DNA of 64,000 bases from positions 3,604,688 to 3,668,687 of the forward strand of contig NZ_HF536772.1 in NCBI RefSeq assembly GCF_000312665.1. Reading direction: 5' to 3'. Below the pieces are notes generated by a model. It had not been told where the DNA came from. It saw only the letters and a program-made list of their open reading frames with translations, and made no database searches. The translations under genes and the position numbers were made by a program. Below, in pieces: positions 1 through 9,104 of the stretch. The first letter of the stretch is position 1; each line of letters starts with the position of its first letter. The stretch is from Rhizobium mesoamericanum STM3625. Its GTDB lineage: Bacteria; Pseudomonadota; Alphaproteobacteria; Rhizobiales; Rhizobiaceae.

Positions 1-511
1 CGATCGTCTGCAGGCCGCCATCAACCTCACGGGTCACCTGCGCCTTGCCCCCAGGACCAGGGACTTCGATCTCGATCTTCGAGGCGAAGGTTGCCTGGGC
101 GGATCCGAGCAGGGCCGCCAGCATCTGGCCGGTCTGGTTCGAGTCGTCATCGATCGCCTGCTTGCCGACGATAACGAGGCCGGGCTTTTCGGCATCGGCG
201 ACGCCCTTCAAGATCTTGGCGACGGCGAGCGGTTCAACCTGGTCATCGGTCTCGACGAGAACGGCACGATCAGCACCCATGGCAAGCGCCGTGCGCAGCG
301 TCTCTTCGGCCTTGGCCGGACCGATCGAGACGACCACCACCTCCTCAGCCTTGCCAGCTTCCTTCAGCCGCAGCGCTTCCTCGACGGAAATCTCGTCGAA
401 CGGGTTCATCGACATCTTCACATTCGCGAGCTCGACGCCTGTGCCATCCGGCTTCACGCGGATCTTCACGTTGTAATCAACCACCCGCTTCACGGGGACG
501 AGAATTTTCAT
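1..511 (-). CDS. etfB: Electron transfer flavoprotein beta subunit (3' end beyond window)
   Basis: The minus-strand reading from an ATG at 511 gives [18 protein letters not shown], then a conserved segment ([36 protein letters not shown]), typical of EtfB from its first residue. About 170 residues are present and the gene runs off the left edge of the window. EtfB pairs with EtfA to accept electrons from acyl-CoA dehydrogenases in the cytoplasm and pass them to ETF:quinone oxidoreductase. An AAGGAAGGA ribosome site lies just upstream of the ATG. It is downstream of an acyl-CoA dehydrogenase, a multifunctional beta-oxidation protein and a thiolase on the same strand, so it probably serves that dehydrogenase. 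etfA would be expected to the left of the window. The family assignment is secure. Confidence 0.93.
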   Translation of the reverse strand, partial: MKILVPVKRVVDYNVKIRVKPDGTGVELANVKMSMNPFDEISVEEALRLKEAGKAEEVVVVSIGPAKAEETLRTALAMGADRAVLVETDDQVEPLAVAKILKGVADAEKPGLVIVGKQAIDDDSNQTGQMLAALLGSAQATFASKIEIEVPGPGGKAQVTREVDGGLQTI

Positions 512-727
512 GGGGGTCCTTCCTTTGGTAGATGTCGAAACGGCTTCAGAACGCTGCCGCAAAACGTGATTCCCGCGCTAAATCAGGCGACGATCTCTGG
601 CGTAAGTGTGGTGATGGATCGGGCCTTGCCTGCGTGATAGTCAGCTCGTGACGCAGGATCGATGAAACAAGCAGTGGTGCGTTCATCATGATACCAAGCA
701 TGTCTTCTCCTTCCAGGAACGGTTCAA

Positions 728-2497
728 TCAGAACAGCTCGGAGTCGAGTGCCATCAGAGTGGCCGCGCCGCTGCGGATCGCCGTATCGAGCGCCGCCGTC
801 TGGGGCAGCAGGCGGGACGCGAAGAAGCGGGCAAGCGAAAGCTTGCGTTGCTTTAGCAAACTGCTCGCACCTGCGGAGGCTGTGGCTTTCGAGGCCATGA
901 GCACCCAAAGCCAGCCGAATGATACGAGCGCGAAAAAGCGGAGGTAGTCGGTCGCGGCCGCTCCGGCCTCGTCCAGATCGGCATCTTTGGCCAACAGGTA
1001 TTCGGTCAGCTTTTCCAACCGGGCAAGAGCCTCACCGACGGCGGCGCTCACCATCTCGAGTTCGGCCGGTACAGCGGTTGCCGCCAGATCCCTACGAATC
1101 AATTTGAAGAAGCGGCGGGGCAGGTCGCCATCTTCCATCGGCAGCTTGCGTCCGACAAGGTCCATGGCCTGCACGCCGTTGGTGCCTTCGTAGATTTGGG
1201 TGATGCGCGCGTCGCGCACATACTGCTCCATGCCCGATTCGCGGATATAGCCATGACCGCCAAACACCTGTTGCGACAGGACGGCCGTCTCAAAACCGAA
1301 GTCGGTGAATGCAGCCTTGACCACGGGTGTCAGCAGCGCCACGAATCCGTTTGCGTTTTGGCGGACCGTCTCATCGCGATGTCGCGCGGCGATGTCCATC
1401 TGCATGGCGGTCCAGACCCCGAGAGCGCGGCCCGCGTCCGTCAGTGCGCGGCCGGTGAGCAGCATCTTTCGCACGTCGGCATGATCGATGATCGGTACGG
1501 GACCGCATCCGCCGTCAGCGGAACGGCCCTGGAGCCGCTCGCGGGCATAGGCGACGGCCTTCTGATTGGCGGCTTCACCGATGCCGAGGCCCTGAATGCC
1601 GACGAAGAGGCGCTCGGCATTCATCATTGTGAACATGGCGTTGAGGCCGCGTCCCGGTTCGCCGATCAGCCAGCCGATAGCGCCGTCATAGTTCATGACG
1701 CAAGTGGGCTGGGCATGGATGCCCATCTTGTGCTCCAGCGACCCGACCGACATGCGGTTGCGTTCGCCAAGCGAGCCGTCGTCGTTGACAAGGAACTTGG
1801 GCGCGAGGAAGAGGCTGATGCCCTTCACGCCCTTCGGCGCATCGGGCAGGCGGGCGAGGACGAGATGGACGATGTTGCCACCGAAATCCTGGTCGCCCGA
1901 GGAGATAAAGATCTTCGTACCCCTGATGGCATAAGAGCCGTCGCCGAGCGGCTCGGCACGGCTGGTAAGCAGGCCGAGGTCGGTTCCTGCCGAGGATTCT
2001 GTCAGAGCCATGGCGCCGGTCCATTCTCCGGAAATCATCTTAGGCAGATACTTCTGCTTCAGTTCCTCGCTGCCGTGGTGGGCGATCGCCTCGACCCCGC
2101 CGCGTGTAAGGCCGGGGAACAGACCGAAGGAGAGGTTTGCCGAGGACAACATCTCGTCAAACAGGATCTGCAGTGCACGCGGCAGGCCCTGGCCGCCGAA
2201 TTCCGGATCGCCGGAAAGCCCGCCCCAGCCGGCCTCGACAAAGGCCCGGTATGCATCGGCAAAGCCCTTCGGCGTGGTCACCAGTCCGTTTTCCAGACGG
2301 CAGCCTTCCTCGTCGCCGGGGCGGTTGAGCGGTTCGAGCACTTCGGCGCAGAACTTGCCGGCCTCCTCGAGCACGCTCGTCGCAAGGTCGGCGTCGACTT
2401 CCTCAAAGCCGGGGAGGGCTGCCATCTGCGCGTTGAAGTCGAAGACCTCGCCGAGCAGGAATGATACGTCTTCGATGGGGGGAATGTAGCCAGCCAT
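728..2497 (-). CDS. Acyl-CoA dehydrogenase, long form with C-terminal extension
   Basis: A 589-residue FAD flavoenzyme that oxidises acyl-CoA to enoyl-CoA and delivers electrons to ETF. Visible signatures are the FAD/substrate segment MALTESSAGTDLG, the IYEGTNGVQAMDLVGRKL segment that holds the usual catalytic glutamate, and an extra C-terminal helical domain. The length of about 590 residues, against about 380 for short-chain enzymes, places it with the long acyl-CoA dehydrogenases that databases often label 3-methylmercaptopropionyl-CoA dehydrogenase (DmdC) or FadE-like. Start chosen at 2497 (MAGYIPPIEDVSF) because AGGAA lies just upstream and the preceding in-frame codons are not conserved-looking. 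It follows the multifunctional beta-oxidation gene by 19 bp, so they are probably one operon. The substrate cannot be read from sequence; the neighbours suggest a side chain of an aromatic compound. Confidence 0.92.
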   Translation of the reverse strand: MAGYIPPIEDVSFLLGEVFDFNAQMAALPGFEEVDADLATSVLEEAGKFCAEVLEPLNRPGDEEGCRLENGLVTTPKGFADAYRAFVEAGWGGLSGDPEFGGQGLPRALQILFDEMLSSANLSFGLFPGLTRGGVEAIAHHGSEELKQKYLPKMISGEWTGAMALTESSAGTDLGLLTSRAEPLGDGSYAIRGTKIFISSGDQDFGGNIVHLVLARLPDAPKGVKGISLFLAPKFLVNDDGSLGERNRMSVGSLEHKMGIHAQPTCVMNYDGAIGWLIGEPGRGLNAMFTMMNAERLFVGIQGLGIGEAANQKAVAYARERLQGRSADGGCGPVPIIDHADVRKMLLTGRALTDAGRALGVWTAMQMDIAARHRDETVRQNANGFVALLTPVVKAAFTDFGFETAVLSQQVFGGHGYIRESGMEQYVRDARITQIYEGTNGVQAMDLVGRKLPMEDGDLPRRFFKLIRRDLAATAVPAELEMVSAAVGEALARLEKLTEYLLAKDADLDEAGAAATDYLRFFALVSFGWLWVLMASKATASAGASSLLKQRKLSLARFFASRLLPQTAALDTAIRSGAATLMALDSELF

Positions 2498-2516
2498 GGG
2501 TTTCCTTGCCTCTTTT

Positions 2517-4814
2517 TCAGTTGCGCAGCGGCTTGCCAGTCGCAAGCATGTGCCTGACGCGAACCTGGGTTGCGGGCGTTGCGAATAGTTCGATGAAGGC
2601 ATCGCGCTCCAGTGCGATGACCTCGTCTTCCGTGAGCGGTTTTAAGGGATCGGCGGAGGGGCCGCCGGTCAGCACATTGGCGAGCGCTCGGCCCACCACG
2701 CGGTCATGGGCGGTGATGCGTCCCGCAAGCGCCTCACCCTCGACGATGTTGTGGATCGCGAAGGTCCCGGAGGGTCCCGATGTGACGATCGACGGTGCTT
2801 CCGGCGCGACATAGTTTTGCGCCAGTGCCAGCGCCTTCGCCTTGGCATCGGCGAGCAGACGATTGCGGTTCATCGTGATGCCGTCGGACGACTTCAGGAA
2901 CCCAAGCTTTCGGGCCTCCAAGGCGCTCGCCGAGGTCTTGGCCGCGGAGATCAGATTGAAGGTGGCGATCGCCGGGGCGACGGTGCCGCGCTTGCCTGCA
3001 GTCGAAGCCGACAGGCGCAGCATCATCTCCTTGCATCCGCCCCAGCCGGGAATGAGGCCGATCCGGGTCTCCACCAGACCGATCGAAAGCTCGGCATGGG
3101 CCTGGATGGCGTCGCAATGCAATAGAATCTCGCAGCCACCGCCGAGCGCCAGGCCCGCCGCCGCGCCGACGACGGGGAAGGGGGCATATTTAATTTCCTT
3201 GAAGGTGCGATGGCCGAGGTCGACGAAGGCCGAGAGCGCTTCGCTTCCGCCCTTTTCAAGCGTTTCGAGGAAGATGCGCAGATCCGCGCCCGCGCTGAAC
3301 ACGGGCGAGTCGCTGCCGATGACCAGCGCCCGGAAATCGGCCTTGCAGCGTTCCAGGGACTTGCCGATCGCATCGAGCAGGGCCGGGCTGCAGGTGTTCA
3401 TTTTGGTGCGGAATTCCAGGCAGGCAACGCCGTCGCCGATGTCCCAGAGGTTCGCCGCCTCCCATGACTCCACGGGCTTCCGGCCGAGCCTGAGATCGGA
3501 GAGAAGAAGCACGCTCTCGCTCTGCGCCACGGGCTTGACCACGTCGTTCGGCAAGAGGTTGCAGCGACGGCCATCGACCACCGAATAGAAGCCGCCCTTT
3601 TTAGCGGCGAGCGCCAGATAGGACGGGACGTCGATGCCGCGGGCTTCCAGCCGCGCTTTCAGCCAGCCGGCGCCGAGACGGTCGATCAGTTCAAACGGAC
3701 CGAGCTTCCAGCCATAGCCGGTGCGCATCGCTTCGTCCACGGCCTCTGGCGTGTCGGCGATTGCCGGCACGAGAGACGCGGCATAGGCGAGCGACTTTTC
3801 CATGACAACCGCCGCATAGCGCCCGCCGAGGCCGGGATGCTCCATCAGGGCGCGCGGATCGCCGCCCGAGGCATCGAGGCTTTTGGAGGAAATCGGCTGC
3901 TGAGGACGGTAATCGCCGGTCTTCAGGTCCGTCACATCGCGCGACTTGCGATCGGGCGACAGGCGCACGAAACCGGCGCCGCTTTTGCGCCCGAGGCGGT
4001 TTTCGGCAATCATCCTTGCAATAAGCGCTGGCTCTGCGTCATAGTCCTTCACTGCATCGCCGGGCGGTGTGGCGTTCTGCAGGCTGCGAATAATCGTCGG
4101 CATCAGGTCGATACCAACGAGGTCCAGAAGTCCGAAGATGCCGGTGGAGGGGATGCCGAAGGGCTTGCTGATGACTGCATCCGCTTCCTCGACGTCAAGG
4201 CCGAGGTCGAGGGCTTCGTTCTGCGCAACCAGCATCCAGTAGTTGCCGATGCGGTTGCCGATGAAGCCGGGCGTATCCTTGCAGGTGACGACGCTCTTGC
4301 CGAGTTCGCGGTCCGCGAAATCGCGGATCGTCGCCGTTACCTCGGGCTTCGTCGCATGGCCGGACACCAGTTCCAGCAGGCGCATAATGCGTGGGGGATT
4401 GAAGAAGTGGGTGATCAGGAAGTCTGCGGCAAAGCTCTCCGGCAGACCCGCGATCAGCGCTTGAAGGGGAATGGTCGAGGTGTTGGAGGAGACGATCGAA
4501 CCGGCCTTCCTCAACTCGTCGATGGCGCGGTAGAGAGGCTGCTTAATGTCGATTTTCTCGGCGACAGCCTCGATGATCCAGTCCGCATCCGCGACAAGCC
4601 CGAGATCGTCTGTGGTCGAGCCTGTACGGATACGCTCGGCAAAGGCGGGATCCATGAAGCCGCCAGCTTTAAGCTGGCGGGCGACGCCGCCGTCGGCCAA
4701 TCTCTTCTCGATGTCGAGCAGCACGACGTCGAGCCCCGTGTTGGCGAGATGGGCGGCAATGCCCGAGCCCATGACGCCCGCGCCGATGACGGCAGCCTTC
4801 TCGATCGTGGCCAT
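2517..4814 (-). CDS. 3-hydroxyacyl-CoA dehydrogenase / enoyl-CoA hydratase fusion protein
   Basis: A 765-residue multifunctional beta-oxidation enzyme. The N-terminal half is an NAD-binding 3-hydroxyacyl-CoA dehydrogenase (AAVIGAGVMGSGIAAHLANT near residue 7, catalytic His in ITHFFNPPRIM), followed by its C-terminal dimerisation domain. The C-terminal half is a crotonase domain (SAGADLRIF, LALGGGCEILLHCD, and LVETRIGLIPGWGG with the catalytic Glu region). The order dehydrogenase then hydratase matches FadN-type proteins, not the E. coli FadB order. Start 4814 is set by the Rossmann motif at the extreme N terminus and by GGAGG inside the end of the thiolase gene. Only 2 bp separate it from the thiolase stop codon, which implies translational coupling. 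With the thiolase and dehydrogenase it makes a complete beta-oxidation spiral in the cytoplasm. Confidence 0.93.
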   Translation of the reverse strand: MATIEKAAVIGAGVMGSGIAAHLANTGLDVVLLDIEKRLADGGVARQLKAGGFMDPAFAERIRTGSTTDDLGLVADADWIIEAVAEKIDIKQPLYRAIDELRKAGSIVSSNTSTIPLQALIAGLPESFAADFLITHFFNPPRIMRLLELVSGHATKPEVTATIRDFADRELGKSVVTCKDTPGFIGNRIGNYWMLVAQNEALDLGLDVEEADAVISKPFGIPSTGIFGLLDLVGIDLMPTIIRSLQNATPPGDAVKDYDAEPALIARMIAENRLGRKSGAGFVRLSPDRKSRDVTDLKTGDYRPQQPISSKSLDASGGDPRALMEHPGLGGRYAAVVMEKSLAYAASLVPAIADTPEAVDEAMRTGYGWKLGPFELIDRLGAGWLKARLEARGIDVPSYLALAAKKGGFYSVVDGRRCNLLPNDVVKPVAQSESVLLLSDLRLGRKPVESWEAANLWDIGDGVACLEFRTKMNTCSPALLDAIGKSLERCKADFRALVIGSDSPVFSAGADLRIFLETLEKGGSEALSAFVDLGHRTFKEIKYAPFPVVGAAAGLALGGGCEILLHCDAIQAHAELSIGLVETRIGLIPGWGGCKEMMLRLSASTAGKRGTVAPAIATFNLISAAKTSASALEARKLGFLKSSDGITMNRNRLLADAKAKALALAQNYVAPEAPSIVTSGPSGTFAIHNIVEGEALAGRITAHDRVVGRALANVLTGGPSADPLKPLTEDEVIALERDAFIELFATPATQVRVRHMLATGKPLRN

Positions 4815-4816
4815 GA

Positions 4817-5938
4817 CTACGCCGCCTCCAGTACCATGGCGATGCCTTGACCGCCGCCGATGCACTGGGTGGCGAGCGCCTGGCGGCCGCCGTCCCGTTT
4901 CAGAAGGAGGGACGCCTTGCCGACGAGGCGCGCGCCTGTTGCGCCGAGCGGATGACCGAGAGCGATTGCCCCGCCATCGCGGTTGAGGCAAGCCGGGTCG
5001 ATGTCGAGATCGCGGCAACAGGCGAGCACCTGAACGGCGAAGGCCTCGTTCATTTCGATCACGTCGAGGTCGGCCGCCGAAATGCCCGCGCGCTTCAGCG
5101 CCTTGCGGCTCGCCTCGACCGGTCCGATGCCCATGATTTCTGGCGCGCAGCCAGAAATCGCGTAACCGGAGATCCGGGCGAGCGGCGCGAGGTTATGGCG
5201 CTTTACGAAAGCTTCTGAGCAGACGAGGGTGGCGGAGGCGCCGTCGGTTAGGGGAGAGGAATTACCCGCTGTAACCGAACCACCAGCCTTGAAGGCGGTC
5301 TTCAGTCCCGCGAGCTTTTCCGCGTCCGTCGCGCGCGGGCAACCGTCAGCGGTCACATCCCCCACCGGCGTGATCTCGGCGGCAAGCCGGCCGTCGGCGC
5401 GGGCTGCGATCGTCTTGGTCTGGCTTTCCAGCGAATAGGCGTCCTGCTCCTCGCGCGAAATGCCATAGCGGTCAGCAAGGTTCTCGGCGGTCAGGCCCAT
5501 GTTCAGGAAGGCAATGCGCTCGGCGTCGCTCCAGGCCGGGTTCGGCAGGGGGTTGAAGCCCATCATGGGCACGCGGCTCATGCTCTCGACCCCGCCGGCG
5601 AAAAAGGCCTCGCCGGCGCGCATGGCAATCGCACCGGCCGCCATCTGGACCGCTTGCATGGACGATCCGCACCAACGGTTGACGGTCGAGCCGCCGACCG
5701 ACTGCGGCAGGCCTGCGATGAGAGCCGCGCAACGGGCGATGTTGAAGCCCTGTTCGCCTTCCGGGAAGGCGCATCCGAGATTGATGTCCTCGATCTCGGC
5801 CGGATCGATGCTGGAGCGGCCGACCAGCGCCTTGATGACGCTTGCCGCCAGATCGTCCGGTCGGACGCCGGCAAGCGCGCCGCGATAGGCGGGTGCAAAG
5901 GGGCTGCGTAGGTAGTCGACGATATAGATCGCGGTCAT
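4817..5938 (-). CDS. Thiolase (acetyl-CoA acyltransferase)
   Basis: A 373-residue thiolase, slightly shorter than the usual 390. It shows the nucleophilic cysteine at about residue 90 (NRWCGSSMQAV), the NEAFAVQ segment, the catalytic histidine in GGAIALGHPLGATGAR, and the second cysteine in CIGGGQG near the C terminus. It would cleave 3-ketoacyl-CoA with CoA to give acetyl-CoA and a chain shortened by two carbons. Start at 5938 is supported by GGAGG 9 nt upstream. It is the first gene of the beta-oxidation set on this strand (thiolase, hydroxyacyl-CoA dehydrogenase/hydratase, acyl-CoA dehydrogenase, then etfB). The stretch 5939–6147 in front of it is non-coding and presumably carries its promoter. 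Whether it acts on fatty acids or on an aromatic side chain is not decidable here. Confidence 0.93.
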   Translation of the reverse strand: MTAIYIVDYLRSPFAPAYRGALAGVRPDDLAASVIKALVGRSSIDPAEIEDINLGCAFPEGEQGFNIARCAALIAGLPQSVGGSTVNRWCGSSMQAVQMAAGAIAMRAGEAFFAGGVESMSRVPMMGFNPLPNPAWSDAERIAFLNMGLTAENLADRYGISREEQDAYSLESQTKTIAARADGRLAAEITPVGDVTADGCPRATDAEKLAGLKTAFKAGGSVTAGNSSPLTDGASATLVCSEAFVKRHNLAPLARISGYAISGCAPEIMGIGPVEASRKALKRAGISAADLDVIEMNEAFAVQVLACCRDLDIDPACLNRDGGAIALGHPLGATGARLVGKASLLLKRDGGRQALATQCIGGGQGIAMVLEAA

Positions 5939-6147
5939 AGTTTTTTTCCTCCGTGACGAACACGTCACATGCGGGATACTTGGGGGGCACCGCCTAAGAC
6001 AGGAACCCAGATGGAGTTTGCGGCGGATCGTTGATGCCGCAGGTCTTGCATTGCACGCATCTCGGTCGGCGAGGCCAAAGCGGGAAGCATCGATAAGGGG
6101 CAGCGACCACTTTTCATTTCGCCGGCCCATTCCTCGGGACGACGAAG

Positions 6148-6765
6148 TTAGGTGGGGGACGCGTCGATTGCTCGCACGACGCTCGGGCGTTTCAGCATTT
6201 GGTCGTAGAAAGCGTCGAGCGTGGAGGGCAGGTCGATGTTCAGAGCTTTGGCCCAGTATGTGACGTAAAACAGTGCAGCGTCGGCCACACCGGGCCGGGG
6301 CCCAAAGAGCCAAGGGGTGGTCTCCCCCAACAGAGCGGAGATGTGGTGCAGACCCTCTGTCGCCACGCGCATTCCATGGACGCGCAATTCCCCTTGCGCG
6401 GTTTGCGGCGAAACGAACTTGCTTGGCATGAGGGCCAGTGCAAAGCCGCGCATATGAACCGTGCCCACAATGAACTCCATTGCCTCTATCACACGCGCGG
6501 CGGCGTCGGCGTCCTCGGGAAGGAGCCCAGCCTCTGGAAAGCGCCGCGCAAGCCAAAGGGCGATTGCCTGGAACTCGGTCAGCACCGTCCCATCATCACG
6601 GAGGAGGGCCGGCACCTTGCCCTTAGGATTGACGGCCAGGAAAGCGGCATCGCGCTGCTGACCAGAGGACAAATCGATGGTGGCGACCTGGTGCGGAACG
6701 CCGATTTCCTCGAGAAGGATCCGGATCCCCAACGAACAGGATCGGGGAGCATGGAAGAGTTGCAT
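6148..6765 (-). CDS. Glutathione S-transferase family protein
   Basis: A 205-residue cytosolic GST. The thioredoxin-like N-terminal domain (residues 1–80) has APRSCSLGIRI with Cys10 at the beta-class catalytic position and NPKGKVPALL with the cis-proline. An all-helical C-terminal domain follows. Such enzymes in aromatic clusters may act as glutathione-dependent isomerases (maleylpyruvate or maleylacetoacetate type), as ether-cleaving enzymes or as dehalogenases. A fumarylacetoacetate-hydrolase-family gene lies nearby, so an isomerase role is possible, but this is inference. AAAGG upstream supports the start. It lies 41 bp downstream of the vicinal-oxygen-chelate gene on the same strand. Confidence 0.88.
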   Translation of the reverse strand: MQLFHAPRSCSLGIRILLEEIGVPHQVATIDLSSGQQRDAAFLAVNPKGKVPALLRDDGTVLTEFQAIALWLARRFPEAGLLPEDADAAARVIEAMEFIVGTVHMRGFALALMPSKFVSPQTAQGELRVHGMRVATEGLHHISALLGETTPWLFGPRPGVADAALFYVTYWAKALNIDLPSTLDAFYDQMLKRPSVVRAIDASPT

Positions 6766-6806
6766 AAATCTGACCTTTACTTCTGAAGTCGACTTGACCG
6801 GCGTTC

Positions 6807-7706
6807 TCAGGCCTTAGCGAGGTTGAAGGCGAACTCGGTTTCCCAGGCAGCGAGTTCGGTGAGCTTCCACTCGCGCGGAGCCATGGGATAGTGCCCGTGC
6901 CAGGGACGCGCCTCGCACATGTTCAGCTCCGGGATGAATATGTCCATGTCGGTATAGAGTTCGATCAGCACCTGATCGGGGTCGTAGTGATAGCCGGCAA
7001 TGTTGTGACCGGCGGTGTGGCGCGACGGGCCCCATTTCACCGGAAGACCGCGCTCCGCCAGCAAATCGCACGCCATCGCGTGGCTGGCGTTTCCCTTTAG
7101 CTGGAAGGCAATGTGATGGACCCGGTTGTCCGGCATGCTCACCACGTTGACGACATGGTGCTCGCGGTTGCAAGTGATGAAGTTGGAAATTCCAGCGATC
7201 GTGTCGGTGAACCAGAAGCCCAGGAAGTCCATGAAGAACGCCTTCAGCTTCGGGCCTTCGGGCGAGATCACAGCCACATGTCCGAGCCGGAGCGGCGACA
7301 CGCCAGTGCGCTTGAAGCCGGGTGCAGGAGCATCGATGTCGGTATAGAGCTGAAGCGTGGTGCCTGACACCGGCTCGACCTCGATGAGCTCGCGGATCCC
7401 CGGCTGGCTGTCGGACTTGACCTGAGCGCTAAGGCCGAAAGTGCGGAGTTCTCGTACAAGTGCCTTTAGATCAGTGCCGGGATTGAGCTGGAAGCCGAGA
7501 TGGCCCATCGCCACGCGATTGGCCTGACGCAGGACGATGTTGTGGTGCTCATAGCCGATAGACAGATAGCTTTCTCCCTCATGACCGATCGCGGTCTCGG
7601 TCATGCCGATCGCTTCTGCATAGTGATCCCTGGCGCGCTCGATATCGGGCGTTTCCAATGCCACGTATCCCAGTTGAAATACTTTGGGGGCGAATTGTTT
7701 CTGCAT
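6807..7706 (-). CDS. Extradiol dioxygenase-like VOC protein (catechol 2,3-dioxygenase type)
   Basis: A 299-residue two-domain vicinal-oxygen-chelate protein. It retains the extradiol dioxygenase metal triad: His in RLGHVAVIS, His in VHHIAFQLKG and Glu in LIELYTDMD. The first domain (residues 5–120) lacks metal ligands, as in two-domain catechol 2,3-dioxygenases. It is therefore the best candidate in the window for ring cleavage between or beside hydroxyls. Start at 7706 is preferred over the in-frame ATG at 7718 because GGAG lies 6 nt before it; the upstream ATG has no ribosome site. The gene sits between the GST and FadL genes. The ring substrate (catechol, hydroxyquinol or alkyl derivative) cannot be told from sequence. 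Confidence 0.87.
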   Translation of the reverse strand: MQKQFAPKVFQLGYVALETPDIERARDHYAEAIGMTETAIGHEGESYLSIGYEHHNIVLRQANRVAMGHLGFQLNPGTDLKALVRELRTFGLSAQVKSDSQPGIRELIEVEPVSGTTLQLYTDIDAPAPGFKRTGVSPLRLGHVAVISPEGPKLKAFFMDFLGFWFTDTIAGISNFITCNREHHVVNVVSMPDNRVHHIAFQLKGNASHAMACDLLAERGLPVKWGPSRHTAGHNIAGYHYDPDQVLIELYTDMDIFIPELNMCEARPWHGHYPMAPREWKLTELAAWETEFAFNLAKA

Positions 7707-7842
7707 TGTTTTCTCCATTCATGTCTGGTGCCGCCTGGGCGCCGGATTATGGTCGCCCAGGCGATATGCGGCATGGAAACTGCCGAGATTCACTCACAAG
7801 CAACCGTAAAGTTAGGCACTCGAGGCGTTTGCGGACGTCCGG

Positions 7843-8907
7843 TCAAAACGAGTACCCCACCTTGAAGGCGGCGCTGACCACATCATTGTTTGTGAAGTTT
7901 CCGAACGAACCCGAAGCATCACCGAACTGATAGTACGAGACAGCGGTCGTCACTCTCATCTTGTCCTTGGTGTAGATCGCGCCAAGTGTTGCCCCCCACA
8001 AACCGTCTGTTGCGTCGATTGGCGCGTCAGCCGATACGTCGGTTTTTGGCTCGTAGGTCAGACCCGCCAATCCCGCCCAATTCTCGTTGAACATTTGCAC
8101 GATGCCGAGCCTGTAGGTTGTCGTGTCGTTGAAGTGGGTCAGGGAGCCCAAAGGATAACCCGGCGGACTTATTGTGGTTTTGCTCCACTCGGCCCAGCGA
8201 ACAGTCGCGCAGAGCAGCGTCGAAAAACTGATCGGGGCCTGAAGATCGATGTTAACCGATTGGGGGGTCTCGACTTTCGTCGTGCCTGCGTAAGCGCCGG
8301 AAGTGTCGAGATCGTAGTCGATCGCCGAGTTATAGGTGACCGCGATCCGAACGTGGGCTTCCGGGATTTCAAACGCACCACCGACCACGTAGCCCGCCGC
8401 CCATGTGTCTTCAAATTCGACGTTAGCGAAGCCGGCTGGCACGCCGCCCGCAAAGACCGAGATATCGGTGTTGCCGCCGAGACGCTGAAGTCTCGGGCCC
8501 CCGAAGACGCTGAAACGATCCGTGAGCTTGTAGCGCAACAGGCCTGTGACCGCGACCGACTCGACTTCTCCCGATAGCCCGGATAGCGGCCCGTTATTGT
8601 ACTCGAGCTTGCGCCCGTATGGATTGTCTACGATGACCGCGCCCGAGAATTGCTCGTTGATATCAGCCTTGAAGGCGCCATTGTAAAATGGAAGCGTGGG
8701 CGCCGTATCACCCGAAGCAAACGGGGGGCCGACGGCAGTGATCTGCCCCTCCACGTTCGGACTGGCAAGACCTAACCCGAGCTCGATGTAGCGTCCTGGC
8801 TCGAAGAGGACGTCATTCGGCTGCCCCAGAATATCGAATCCTCCTGCGAGCGCAGGTGCCGCCAACAGACAGCTAAAAAATCCCGGCAGCAAATTGATAG
8901 CTTTCAT
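7843..8907 (-). CDS. FadL/TodX-family outer-membrane hydrophobic-compound channel
   Basis: A 354-residue protein beginning MKAINLLPGFFSCLLAAPALA, a clear Sec signal peptide, followed by GGFDILGQPND and alternating amphipathic beta strands ending in AAFKVGYSF with a C-terminal Phe, as in outer-membrane barrels. The pattern matches the OmpP1/FadL/TodX family, which lets long-chain fatty acids or aromatic hydrocarbons cross the outer membrane. Start 8907 is set by a strong AGGAGGG ribosome site and by the signal peptide. It is somewhat shorter than E. coli FadL. Its position within the aromatic cluster suggests uptake of the pathway substrate, which would be hydrophobic. No duplicated or broken domain was noticed. 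Confidence 0.86.
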   Translation of the reverse strand: MKAINLLPGFFSCLLAAPALAGGFDILGQPNDVLFEPGRYIELGLGLASPNVEGQITAVGPPFASGDTAPTLPFYNGAFKADINEQFSGAVIVDNPYGRKLEYNNGPLSGLSGEVESVAVTGLLRYKLTDRFSVFGGPRLQRLGGNTDISVFAGGVPAGFANVEFEDTWAAGYVVGGAFEIPEAHVRIAVTYNSAIDYDLDTSGAYAGTTKVETPQSVNIDLQAPISFSTLLCATVRWAEWSKTTISPPGYPLGSLTHFNDTTTYRLGIVQMFNENWAGLAGLTYEPKTDVSADAPIDATDGLWGATLGAIYTKDKMRVTTAVSYYQFGDASGSFGNFTNNDVVSAAFKVGYSF

Positions 8908-9104
8908 GCAGGTCTCCCTCCTCAGAGACGTCACTTTTGCGCGAAGCCCAAGACAATCGGCATTTCTTACTTTGGTTGAGGCACCTGCCTCGCCTCCAGC
9001 CTTGTGGCTGCTCTAGGCCAGGGCTTGGACTAGGTCACACTTTGGCCCTTCAGGCCGCGGTGATCGGTACGGGAGGCAGGGGCGCGCGTTCTAGTCCGCC
9101 AAGA

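Noticed and set aside
1196..2464. Plus-strand open frame of 422 codons opposite the acyl-CoA dehydrogenase
   Set aside because: The minus-strand protein is clearly a conserved enzyme. The opposite frame is Arg/Gly/His-rich with no motif, so it is an antisense shadow.
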